From: Clostridia bacterium
Lineage (GTDB): Bacteria > Bacillota_A > Clostridia > Christensenellales > Aristaeellaceae
NCBI GenBank assembly: GCA_025997215.1
Contig: BNUH01000100.1
Span: 1-10,093 of the forward strand
Length of the DNA: 10,093 nt
Direction of reading: 5' to 3'
Below, in pieces: positions 1 through 6,026 of the stretch. Below the pieces are notes generated by a model. The model did not search any database and was not told the origin of the DNA. It saw only the letters and a program-made list of their open reading frames with translations. Numbering within the stretch: the stretch's first letter is position 1; each line of letters begins with the position of its first letter. A program made the translations under genes and the position numbers.

Positions 1-214
1 TAGGCGAGGGCTTGTCGGCATTCCCGTGCTTGATCCCATTCGCGCCTTCCTCCTTCACCTTCTTCTTAAGGCGCATAACTTGGCGCTCAGAAATGCCCAA
101 CCCCTGTGCCGCTTCTTTGACGGTGAGTAGTCCGTCTACAGTGCGGCTGATGATCTCGTACCGCTTGAGTTGTTGTGCTTGCAAGCGTATCTCTCCCTGC
201 TTCTTCACTCCCAT
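1..214 (-). CDS. ISNCY-like transposase, N-terminal part (runs off the window)
   Basis: About 71 codons of the N-terminus are visible. It carries a helix-turn-helix of the type LKRYEIISRTVDGLLTVKEA followed by GISERQVMRLKK, the DNA-recognition module at the start of IS1202-like ISNCY transposases, which bind the element ends and catalyse transposition. The DDE catalytic domain lies beyond the window. ATG at 214 is used here but has only a poly-C tract upstream. A GTG at 208, or a TTG ten codons in with AGGGAGAG six bases before it, are credible alternatives. The frame is open throughout, so this copy may be intact. Confidence 0.7.
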   Translation of the reverse strand, partial: MGVKKQGEIRLQAQQLKRYEIISRTVDGLLTVKEAAQGLGISERQVMRLKKKVKEEGANGIKHGNADKPSP

Positions 215-228
215 TTTGACGAAGGGGG

Positions 229-275
229 GGGTGACAGAATCACTTGTGATTCTACAGGGTGACATTATCACTTGT
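229..275 (-). repeat. Subterminal direct repeats of the left IS copy
   Basis: Two copies of ACAAGTGATAATGTCACCC lie at 257-275 and 229-247 on the minus strand. They differ at two positions (the inner one reads GATTCTGTC) and have a 28-bp period. Tandem repeats just inside an IS terminus are typical transposase binding sites. The same pair with the same period occurs in the right copy. Confidence 0.75.
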
Positions 276-301
276 GAACAGCACAGTCTCAAAATTTGGG
301 C

Positions 302-329
302 TTGCAATTCTCAGAAAGTGCGGTATAAT
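302..329 (+). promoter_or_regulatory. Sigma-70 promoter of the truncated tRNA-Val
   Basis: TTGCAA (302-307), a 16-bp spacer and a perfect TATAAT (324-329) put the predicted transcription start near 336, seven bases before the tRNA 5' end. This spacing is usual for a tRNA promoter. The promoter lies 18 bp beyond the IS end, so the insertion left it whole. Confidence 0.75.
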
Positions 330-342
330 AATCGTTGTGTGT

Positions 343-389
343 GGGGTTATAGCTCAGTTGGCTAGAGCGTTACGTTGACATCGTAAAGG
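343..389 (+). pseudogene. tRNA-Val(GAC), 5' half only
   Basis: The sequence gives acceptor strand GGGGTTA (343-349), TA, D arm GCTC-AGTTGGCTA-GAGC (352-368), G26, and anticodon arm TTACG-TTGACAT-CGTAA (370-386). The anticodon is GAC at 377-379, which reads GUC/GUU valine codons. After the first variable-loop bases (AGG, 387-389) homology ends: no T arm with GTTCGA and no TAACCCC acceptor complement follows. It cannot fold into a complete tRNA. The break could come from an old integration, a deletion or an IS-related rearrangement. No 3' half was found elsewhere in the window. Confidence 0.85.
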
Positions 390-753
390 GCATTGAGGCA
401 GAATTAGCAAAGAAGGATATGAAAAAGCTATTAAAATGGCCGTTTCTTGGTGGTCAAGTGATCAAATTTCGCAATAGAAATAGTGTAGCTGCACCTAGTT
501 TGCCCATAGTTGATGCAATCGGTAGTGTTTGAGGCTTGTTAGCGGTGAATAACTGATGTCGAATAATTGCCAAGTGGTTAAAAAAGCTAGGTATGAAGCC
601 ATTTTTTACCTTACAATGAAACGGTGTTGTGCAAAACTCTAGACCTGAACAAGCAACGAGGGGATTCTTTAAAGTTGAGTGATAACAACGATATGGTTTG
701 TAAACATGGCTATGCATTTATTGTCGAATACCTCGTCCCTCAACAATCTGCGG
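390..753. other. Intergenic stretch with decayed coding remnants
   Basis: No convincing gene is visible. On the plus strand a frame at about 396-473 reads ISKEGYEKAIKMAVSWWSSD and then a stop. It has protein-like composition but is preceded directly by a stop, so it is probably the 3' tail of a gene cut at the tRNA junction. A minus-strand frame (717-454, 87 codons) and a plus-strand frame (624-881) have no ribosome binding site and no family I recognise. The stretch is best read as a junction of several deletions. Confidence 0.4.
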
Positions 754-782
754 GAGGCATGGCAGGTCGTGACTCATGCCTC
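754..782 (-). other. Hairpin over the stop codon of the AAA-ATPase gene
   Basis: GAGGCATG (754-761) and CATGCCTC (775-782) form a perfect 8-bp stem with a 13-nt loop. The stop codon (776-774) lies at the edge of one arm. There is no U-tract after it in either direction, so it is not a classical intrinsic terminator. It may stabilise the mRNA 3' end or be coincidental. Confidence 0.45.
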
Positions 783-2357
783 TTCCAGAAACGGTACGAT
801 CACTTCATATATCTTATAACCGTTATGATCTATCCACTTACCCCGTTCCGGCTGCTTTACCTTGTTGCTACAGAATACTAGCAGATAACCCTTCTGCTTA
901 CCCTTCGCATCAAGATAACCAGTCAATTGGTCGTAAGCTTCTTGTTCTAGCGTAGTACCGCGCCATATCTTCAGTTCAATGATGAACTCATCTCTAAGAT
1001 AGTCGATAATCACATCCATACGCGTGTTGTTTCGTGTCTCTGATTCTACATGATACTTCCCAGTACCGTTGATGATTGTGTAAACAAACGCTAGGAAGAC
1101 AAGCCGAGCATTCTGCTCTATAAAAGCGCTGTCCCGGGCACGCCGCTCCGCATGGAGGAAAGCGGAAAACCGTTGAAGCACCATCTCAATGTCCAAGTGA
1201 CCGTTATGTATGTAGAAGGAAGGCTCCATAGTATCCATAGGGAGTTGATTGCGAGTGCGTAACCGTGACACAAGGTGTTCGTAGATATAACGCTCGAAGA
1301 TCTGGTTAGAAATGCTAACCTTACCGCCTATCTCACACAGTATGCCAAATGTCACACCAAGATCTATGACCATGTCGGAGTGTACAAATGGTACGGATTC
1401 ACCTTTCACAAGAATCCGCTCGATCAGGTTGCGGAAGTCCTCACGATTCTCAATGTTCTTTATTATATCATCAAAGAGAATGTTTGTCTTCTTGATGATT
1501 TTATAGACTGCGGTGTCAATGCTGCTAATTGTCCACTCGCGGTTAAGCTGCTCATCGATCGTCTTGCAGATCAGGCTGACAAGGAATGGATAGCCGTTCG
1601 TTTGGCGGCGTATCTCATTTGCGATAGATTGGATGTCCATGCCAGTACCATGATCGGTCTCATACTCATTAAGCATCCCAGCAATCTCATCAACTGAGAA
1701 GCTCATATCCAGATCAAACGGCGCGGCAATGTTCCATGGGCTGTTATAGGTGTGTTTCTCTTCGGGTCGAATCTTCAGCTTGAGATTCTTTATATCATAA
1801 ACACCAGCGAGGATGACGCTCTTGAACGTTGCTGCGTGCTCGTCGTCCCCATATTTGGACCGCGTAAGATACTTGTCACGCAACATACCGATAAAATTAA
1901 GAAACAATTGGTTGTCGGAGGATTTGTCCACCTCATCAACCATTAAAATTACAGGCCTGTCACAGCCGTTCACTAGTTTGGTAATACGTGCGCTTAGAGT
2001 CTGCATGTTATCAGCATCCGGAGATGCTATCCAGTCTTCGATTAAAGGCTGGTTAACTGTGTATCGTTTAAGCTGAGTTTCACATGCAAATTTGAAAGCA
2101 TTAATGAAACTAGACGTATCCTCAAAAATCGATGAATCGAATCCCTCAAAGCTAATAGATATAATGATATATCTATCACGAAGATATCGCTCCATGATTC
2201 CTAAAGTCGTCGTTTTCCCATACTGACGCGCACGGTTAATGGTGAAGTATTTCCCCTTCGCCACAAGAATTTCGTCAATCTCATGCACCCGCTGGCTGAG
2301 ATCAACCATGTAATGATCGTTGGGTACGCACAGCCCGTTGATGTTGAACTCTCTCAT
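774..2357 (-). CDS. AAA-ATPase-like / PD-(D/E)XK nuclease protein (DUF1703 type)
   Basis: 527 aa, cytoplasmic, no signal peptide. The N-terminal ATPase part has a family-type P-loop, NRARQYGKTT (residues 41-50), which lacks the first glycines of a textbook Walker A, and a Walker B VILMVDEVD (136-144, acidic D141/E142). The C-terminal part carries a PD-(D/E)XK core: D448 in RMDVIIDY, E461-L-K463 in EFIIELK, and a following helix YDQLTGYL. This is the layout of the AAA-ATPase_like + PDDEXK_9 family, common in gut anaerobes. Its function is not established; a defence or mobile-element role is only speculation. The start at 2357 is chosen because AGGAGGG lies nine bases upstream and the protein then begins as family members do. 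An in-frame ATG at 2447 would precede the promoter. All key motifs look intact. Confidence 0.88.
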   Translation of the reverse strand: MREFNINGLCVPNDHYMVDLSQRVHEIDEILVAKGKYFTINRARQYGKTTTLGIMERYLRDRYIIISISFEGFDSSIFEDTSSFINAFKFACETQLKRYTVNQPLIEDWIASPDADNMQTLSARITKLVNGCDRPVILMVDEVDKSSDNQLFLNFIGMLRDKYLTRSKYGDDEHAATFKSVILAGVYDIKNLKLKIRPEEKHTYNSPWNIAAPFDLDMSFSVDEIAGMLNEYETDHGTGMDIQSIANEIRRQTNGYPFLVSLICKTIDEQLNREWTISSIDTAVYKIIKKTNILFDDIIKNIENREDFRNLIERILVKGESVPFVHSDMVIDLGVTFGILCEIGGKVSISNQIFERYIYEHLVSRLRTRNQLPMDTMEPSFYIHNGHLDIEMVLQRFSAFLHAERRARDSAFIEQNARLVFLAFVYTIINGTGKYHVESETRNNTRMDVIIDYLRDEFIIELKIWRGTTLEQEAYDQLTGYLDAKGKQKGYLLVFCSNKVKQPERGKWIDHNGYKIYEVIVPFLEEA

Positions 2358-2366
2358 CTCGTCACG

Positions 2367-2392
2367 CCCTCCTGCTAAGGTTGAGTATACCA
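2367..2392 (-). promoter_or_regulatory. Extended -10 promoter and ribosome binding site of the AAA-ATPase gene
   Basis: On the minus strand TGGTATACT (2392-2384) is an extended -10 element. The -35 region (about 2412-2407, TTCCCT) is poor, as extended -10 promoters tolerate. Predicted transcription starts near 2377, followed closely by AGGAGGG (2373-2367), nine bases before ATG at 2357. The gene can therefore be expressed independently of the genes upstream. Confidence 0.55.
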
Positions 2393-2472
2393 CGGTTCGC
2401 TGGGAAAGGGAAGTGCGCTTAAAACTTTTACCTACTCGGTTCTGCACGCCTGAGCTAGCACTTCATAAATAA

Positions 2473-2512
2473 GTTAGGCGGGACTAACCTAGGCGTGAAG
2501 AAAAACTCACGC
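2473..2512 (-). other. Two adjacent small hairpins between surface-protein and ATPase genes
   Basis: GTTAG-GCGGGA-CTAAC (2473-2488) and GCGTGA-AGAAAAAC-TCACGC (2493-2512) are perfect stems of 5 and 6 bp separated by four bases. Neither has a downstream U-tract on the minus strand. They lie where the surface-protein operon should end, so they may be a weak or factor-dependent termination region. Confidence 0.35.
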
Positions 2513-2599
2513 ACTATAATCATCTAACCGCAACTTCAACTTCATCGCATCTTCGTAGACCATTTGATAGTTCCAGCCTTCATCATTGCTATATTCCAT
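2507..2599 (-). CDS. Possible small ORF, 30 aa, unknown
   Basis: The frame begins MEYSNDEGWNYQMVYEDAMK and ends LKLRLDDYSA. ATG at 2599 is 16 bases after the stop of the surface-protein gene, with a weak GGCGAG six bases upstream. It is rich in charged and aromatic residues, with no signal peptide or membrane segment. Its stop lies inside the second hairpin. It could be the last gene of the operon, the tail of a lost gene or chance. I recognise no family. Confidence 0.3.
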   Translation of the reverse strand: MEYSNDEGWNYQMVYEDAMKLKLRLDDYSA

Positions 2600-2615
2600 A
2601 TTATTCTCGCCAGGA

Positions 2616-4430
2616 TTAATCACCTAGAGAGTCGAACAATCGATCTATAAAATAACCTAAAATCATTGGTACCGGTGATGGTGCTAAATATCCATATACT
2701 TCTAGTTCAGCACAATTCAAGAAGCCACCTTGTAACCTAATATAATTGTAGGTTTTCCCATCGGAGATATTAAGTTCAGACCATGCAGGATTGGTGTTAG
2801 TTTTTGCAGAATTGCCCATATTGATAAAGTTTTTACCATCATATGACAAACTTATTGTTTGAAAGCGATTTATATCATCTCCAGTTGCGTATCTTGGATA
2901 TGTGCGAATCTTTGTTACGATAACTGGTGAATTGAATTTCCATATAACGTAACTTGACTCTGGGACATAGTCTGCAAATGTAGATGTATTACTGTCAAGT
3001 ATACTTGAGTAGCCCCCGCTTCCAAGCTTACCATATACTGTTCCATTAACTGTTTCGAATGACAGCTTTAGCATCGAGGATTGTTGTTCTGATGTGGCTT
3101 TAATTGCAATTTTATTATCTTTTGCATACTTCTCAGCATAGCTACCAGAAGGCGAATAGACTATCAGATCATCTGCGTTATAAGCCAATGCTTCGCTTCC
3201 TATGCTTATCACGCTTGATGGAATTTTAATTGTTCTTAATGAGCTACTGTAGAATGCTTCAGGCTCCACAATAGTTATGCTATCCGGTAATTCTATATTT
3301 GTCAACGAACTACACCAAGCGATCGAAAACCAACCTAGTTCTTGCACAGTGTTAGGTATATTTATCGATGTAACATAGCTATTTCCAGAAAATGCTTCGC
3401 TTCCAACTCGCTTTACGCCATACGGTATTGAGTAATTGATGTTTTTTTTACCAGCTGGATATGAGAGTATTATTGTTTTATCTTTGCTAAACAAAACACC
3501 ATCAATTGTTATGTAATTCTTGTTTTGCGACATCACTTGAATGCTTTCAATATGATCACACCCTGCAAATGCGCCTTCACCTATGTATACAATCGAGTCA
3601 GATATATTTACAACCCCATTGTTTCTTATATTGTTAGTGGTTATTACAGCAAGATCATAGTCATACGAAAAGGCTCTTTCGCCAATATAAGTGACGCTGC
3701 TAGGTATCGTTATTGCTGTCAAGTAACGACAATACGACAATGCTCCTGAACCAATACTAGTAATTGGGTAACCATCAATACTACTAGGAATTATTAGTTC
3801 GCCAGAGTAGAACGTATTAGTTATGCCCGTAATTGTGCATTCACCATTGCGAAGTGAATACTTAAAAATACCACTAATAAATCCATCACCAGATTTTGGC
3901 GTCGGTGTTGGCGTCAGCATTGGTGTTCGGGTCGGGGTCGAGGTCGGAGTCGTTGTCTGCGTTGGTGTAGGTGTCGGTGTAGGTGTCGGCATGTCGTATA
4001 TCAACATAACGCTGTTGAATATCCCATTTGCGGCATGCAGCTCTTCTAGAGCCATGTCGTATGAGCCTCGGTTCATATACTCTAAACCGCGTACATAATG
4101 GCGGAAATATGTCGTGTCTGCGAAGCTGTCAGCCAGCGCGGATAGTCGCTTATTCGCTTCGACAAGATCCCCTTGCGCGATTGCAAGCACAGCTTTTGCG
4201 TACGCGTAGTAGTTGGCACTGTCTTGTTGCTCAGTAAACGTGCGATATCTCAAATCTATCTCATAGATATTAACAACTTCCTGATACATACCATGTTCAA
4301 ACTCTTCGACCAAGCGCTCATATATATCTTTTGTTGACACCACAGCAGCATATGCATTTTTTAATGTATGTAGCGGTGCTCCTAATGCCATGAAAAGCAA
4401 TAAAGCGACTATTGCAATTACTCTTTTCAT
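2616..4430 (-). CDS. Secreted TPR / PT-linker / BspA-type LRR / discoidin-like surface protein
   Basis: 604 aa. A signal peptide (MKRVIAIVALLLFMALGAPL, cleavage likely after AYA at 28) sends it across the membrane. Residues about 33-145 are helical and TPR-like. Residues 148-178 are a Thr-Pro linker. Residues about 190-445 hold BspA-type LRR_5 repeats, for example IPSSVTYIGERAF, ISDSIVYIGEGAF, IPYGVKRVGSEAF and LPDSITIVEPEAF. Residues about 460-582 look like an F5/8C (discoidin) carbohydrate-binding fold with VIWKFNSPVIVTKIRTY, SLSYDGKNF and YNYIRLQG. No LPXTG sorting signal or obvious anchor is seen. BspA-type LRR proteins in anaerobes often bind host or matrix ligands; the ligand here is unknown. 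The start at 4430 is set by AGGAGG six bases upstream and by the signal peptide. The upstream loaP-like frame runs into this gene without a stop. Confidence 0.85.
   Translation of the reverse strand: MKRVIAIVALLLFMALGAPLHTLKNAYAAVVSTKDIYERLVEEFEHGMYQEVVNIYEIDLRYRTFTEQQDSANYYAYAKAVLAIAQGDLVEANKRLSALADSFADTTYFRHYVRGLEYMNRGSYDMALEELHAANGIFNSVMLIYDMPTPTPTPTPTQTTTPTSTPTRTPMLTPTPTPKSGDGFISGIFKYSLRNGECTITGITNTFYSGELIIPSSIDGYPITSIGSGALSYCRYLTAITIPSSVTYIGERAFSYDYDLAVITTNNIRNNGVVNISDSIVYIGEGAFAGCDHIESIQVMSQNKNYITIDGVLFSKDKTIILSYPAGKKNINYSIPYGVKRVGSEAFSGNSYVTSINIPNTVQELGWFSIAWCSSLTNIELPDSITIVEPEAFYSSSLRTIKIPSSVISIGSEALAYNADDLIVYSPSGSYAEKYAKDNKIAIKATSEQQSSMLKLSFETVNGTVYGKLGSGGYSSILDSNTSTFADYVPESSYVIWKFNSPVIVTKIRTYPRYATGDDINRFQTISLSYDGKNFINMGNSAKTNTNPAWSELNISDGKTYNYIRLQGGFLNCAELEVYGYLAPSPVPMILGYFIDRLFDSLGD
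3897..3989 (-). repeat. Low-complexity Thr-Pro repeat tract inside the surface-protein gene
   Basis: ACACC(T/G/A)-type hexamers encode a run of Thr-Pro dipeptides (residues 148-178 of the protein) interrupted by TQTTTPTS and TRTPML. Such linkers separate domains of secreted proteins. The near-identical hexamers make the tract prone to slippage and length variation. Confidence 0.85.
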
Positions 4431-5051
4431 AAATATCCTCCTCGTATGATAGTATTTGCGGATGAAATCCCAGTCGTTTCCAACTCCGCAAGATTGGAAA
4501 CAGGAGCATTCCAGGCCGAGGAACGTTCGCCGGGGATAGGCGCGCTGGGGACGCGCAAGGAGGGCGTAGCCCGACTGATGCGGATTCACCTTTTTGATTA
4601 TGCTCTCTCGTCCTTTCAAGGGACCGTAGATAACAGTTATCTTCGCGCCTTCCTTTACAAGTGTCGAGACCGGCATACATCGCTCATCGCCGATCAGATA
4701 ATAGATATGACGAACATCGTCACCACTAAGAGCTACCTGTCCATCCCCGTACGTCAGCACCCGAAGCGCCCCATATGTTGTAGCAACGAAGTCTTGGATC
4801 ATGGTTAAGAATTCCTTGTCCCCCATCTTCGTCTCTAGGAAAAGATAACCAGGAAACATTCGTTCCTTTATCAGATTCTTCTTGCCATCGACTTTGTGGA
4901 TGGTTTCGCGCATAGGAACAAAAGACTTCATCCCAGCATTCTGGAACCTCTTGTCAAACTCCGCCCTGATAGCGTCCTCTCGGTTCGCCATCACAAACAG
5001 TACGTACCAATGATCATTGTCCAAGCTTCCAACACACATATGCTTCGCCAT
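4431..5051 (-). CDS. LoaP-like NusG paralogue (transcription antiterminator), no stop of its own
   Basis: The visible open part is 207 codons and continues in frame into the next gene. Residues 14-120 form the NGN domain that binds RNA polymerase, with HWYVLFV at 14-20 and the hallmark ERMFPGYLFLET at 63-74. KEGAKITVIYGPLKGRES (133-150) starts the KOW domain. Family members usually continue with about 30 residues ending near a LGLEVV-like strand. Here the similarity fades after KKVNPHQ (153-159), and the remainder (Cys/Arg-rich) does not look like a KOW. LoaP-type factors promote processive antitermination of long operons, often for polysaccharides or secondary metabolites, and usually lie beside their target. 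ATG at 5051 lacks a good ribosome binding site and ATG at 5039 is an alternative. The family call is firm; whether the gene is intact is uncertain. Confidence 0.72.
4437..4442 (-). promoter_or_regulatory. Ribosome binding site of the surface-protein gene
   Basis: A perfect AGGAGG, six bases (ATATTT) before ATG at 4430. It shows that translation starts anew here and argues against a functional fusion with the LoaP-like frame upstream. Confidence 0.85.
4476..4501 (-). promoter_or_regulatory. Perfect hairpin at the loaP/surface-protein junction
   Basis: On the minus strand GTTTCCAA - TCTTGCGGAG - TTGGAAAC gives an 8-bp perfect stem with a 10-nt loop, beginning 33 bases upstream of the AGGAGG of the surface-protein gene. 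No U-tract follows, so it is not a terminator. LoaP is known to recognise an RNA hairpin in the leader of its target operon, so this is a candidate site, by position only. It lies inside the open frame that extends loaP. Confidence 0.45.
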
Positions 5052-5480
5052 GCAACATCCATATCGATGCTGCCCACGGTCTGTCCTTTGTTCCCTGCAT
5101 ACAACCGCCGGAGACTAAGCCAAACGAGCGGTCGTTATTCGGTACCTGTGTTCCTCTGATGTGCGCTCACCAGCATATCTTCGCGCTGTTGAATTAGCCT
5201 AAATTCCTTGCCGCTTTCCTATGCAAGTCGTGTAGCGAATAAAATACACTATTTTCGCCAGCTTGTCCTCTACCTAAAAGTGCCAATATTGGCTCCAATC
5301 GAGCTTGTGGCACCTTGGGCGAGTATAGAGTACGGAATCCTCCTCACAGCATTTCTTGGATAGAATAAACAAAAAACCTCAATGGTGCTTGATATTCTCA
5401 ACAACCAATCGGTTCATGCTCCAATTCATTCCAATTTTACCATCAATTCCCAAGCATGTCAACACCGTTGGCGAAAATAG
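5052..5480. other. Gene-poor stretch upstream of loaP, up to the right IS end
   Basis: No complete gene is seen. On the minus strand 5343-5194 is a 49-codon stop-free remnant (LYSPKVPQARLEPILALLGR, then GENSVFYSLHDLHRKAARNLG in part) without a start codon or recognised family. GTGCCA/TGGCAC arms (about 5279-5314) followed by TTTT on the minus strand resemble a weak terminator upstream of loaP. No convincing promoter for loaP could be pinned down. A 14-bp inverted repeat joins 5247-5260 with the IS boundary. Confidence 0.4.
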
Positions 5481-5482
5481 TG
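5247..5482. repeat. 14-bp inverted repeat, one arm at the IS boundary
   Basis: CACTATTTTCGCCA (5247-5260) is the exact reverse complement of TGGCGAAAATAGTG (5469-5482). The second arm ends two bases into the right IS copy. The arms lie 208 bp apart and the match does not extend on either side. Confidence 0.5.
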
Positions 5483-5785
5483 CTGTTCACAAGTGATAAT
5501 GTCACCCTGTAGAGACACAAGTGATTCTGTCACCCCCCCCCTCGTCAAAAGGGGAGTGAAGAAGCAGGGAGAGATACGCTTGCAAGCAAAACAACTCAAG
5601 CGATACGAGATCATCAGCCGAGCAGTAGACGGACTACTCACCGTCAAAGAAGCGGCACAGGGACTGGGTATTTCCGAGCGTCAAGTCATGCGCCTTAAGA
5701 AGACAGTGAAGGAGGAAGGCGCGAATGGAGTCAAGCACGGGAATGCAAACAAATCCTCGCCCAGGAGATTGAGTGAGGCAATGTA
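5481..5785 (+). mobile_element. ISNCY-like insertion sequence, truncated right copy
   Basis: It starts with the same TGCTGTTCACAAGTGATAAT terminus as the left copy, in inverted orientation, and stays closely similar to 5763, where the left copy runs out of the window. Beyond about 5770 the sequence no longer resembles a transposase, so the right limit given is approximate. The far terminal repeat was not found. The two copies differ by scattered substitutions and by the length of the C run (nine here, 5533-5541; eight in the left copy). Confidence 0.7.
5489..5535 (+). repeat. Subterminal direct repeats of the right IS copy
   Basis: ACAAGTGATAATGTCACCC at 5489-5507 and ACAAGTGATTCTGTCACCC at 5517-5535, with the same 28-bp period as in the left copy. 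They probably bind transposase. Confidence 0.75.
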
Positions 5786-5861
5786 TCTAGATTATTATAG
5801 TAATTGTTTTATCACGGAAACCTCTTCGCCAAAACATCCACCGGCTTGGAATTCAACGTAA
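5556..5861 (+). pseudogene. ISNCY-like transposase, N-terminal remnant
   Basis: The helix-turn-helix region LKRYEIISRAVDGLLTVKEA ... GISERQVMRLKKTVKEEG is intact and nearly identical to the left copy. After SPRRLSEA the frame becomes unrelated (LDYYSNCFITETSS...) and stops at 5859-5861. Complete transposases of this type have several hundred residues including a DDE catalytic domain, so this copy cannot be active alone. GTG at 5556 is the likely first codon; the left copy has an ATG two codons earlier that is AGG here. A short protein binding IS ends could in principle still act as a repressor, but that is speculation. Confidence 0.7.
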
Positions 5862-5931
5862 GTTAAGTGGTAGCAAGACAAGACGGCAGCAGGATGACGC
5901 AGAGCATGGATCGTTTCTGAAGCAGGTTTCG

Positions 5932-5964
5932 ATTTGTTCCAACAAATTTTGAGAAATTCTCAAA
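5932..5964. promoter_or_regulatory. Two abutting palindromes upstream of a promoter
   Basis: ATTTGTT-CC-AACAAAT (5932-5947) is followed with no gap by TTTGAGAA-A-TTCTCAAA (5948-5964). Both are perfect and the second ends six bases before the -35 hexamer. This is typical spacing for operators of dimeric regulators; no cognate regulator is visible in the window. Confidence 0.5.
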
Positions 5965-5970
5965 TTGCTC

Positions 5971-5999
5971 TTGAATTTACACACAAACCTTGTTAGAAT
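5971..5999 (+). promoter_or_regulatory. Sigma-70 promoter
   Basis: TTGAAT (5971-5976), a 17-bp spacer and TAGAAT (5994-5999). Predicted start near 6006, ten bases before the AAGGAGG at 6016-6022. Confidence 0.6.
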
Positions 6000-6026
6000 A
6001 TGGTAACATCAATTGAAGGAGGCTCT

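Larger units (their letters stand above)
1..283 (-). mobile_element. ISNCY-like insertion sequence, 5' end only (left copy)
   Basis: The reverse complement of this stretch aligns almost base for base with the segment starting at 5481, giving two inverted copies of the same element end. The terminus is TGCTGTTCACAAGTGATAAT at 283, followed by two 19-bp subterminal repeats, a run of eight G (224-231, plus strand) and the start of a transposase gene. The element runs out of the window on the left, so its length and other end cannot be seen. The ISNCY/IS1202-type assignment is inferred from the transposase N-terminus and is not proven. Confidence 0.75.

Noticed and set aside
454..717. Minus-strand 87-codon frame with a transposase-like feel (PSFFNHLAIIRHQLF)
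   Set aside because: No start signal and no recognised motif; it could not be separated from chance in a decayed region.
1275..1697. Plus-strand 140-codon frame opposite the AAA-ATPase gene
   Set aside because: It lies fully antisense to a gene with recognisable domains, with no start signal.
3823..4098. Plus-strand frame rich in Val-Gly repeats
   Set aside because: It is the complement of the Thr-Pro linker codons on the minus strand, with no ribosome binding site.
4318..4680. Alternative minus-strand frame that might continue the LoaP KOW domain by frameshift
   Set aside because: Its residues (Pro/Arg/Ser-rich) do not resemble a KOW end better than the main frame, so no frameshift is claimed.
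2616..5051. A single 811-residue protein combining NusG/LoaP and a leucine-rich-repeat protein
   Set aside because: A perfect AGGAGG and a complete signal peptide begin at 4430, and an internal signal peptide after a cytoplasmic domain is implausible. Treated as two genes with a missing stop.
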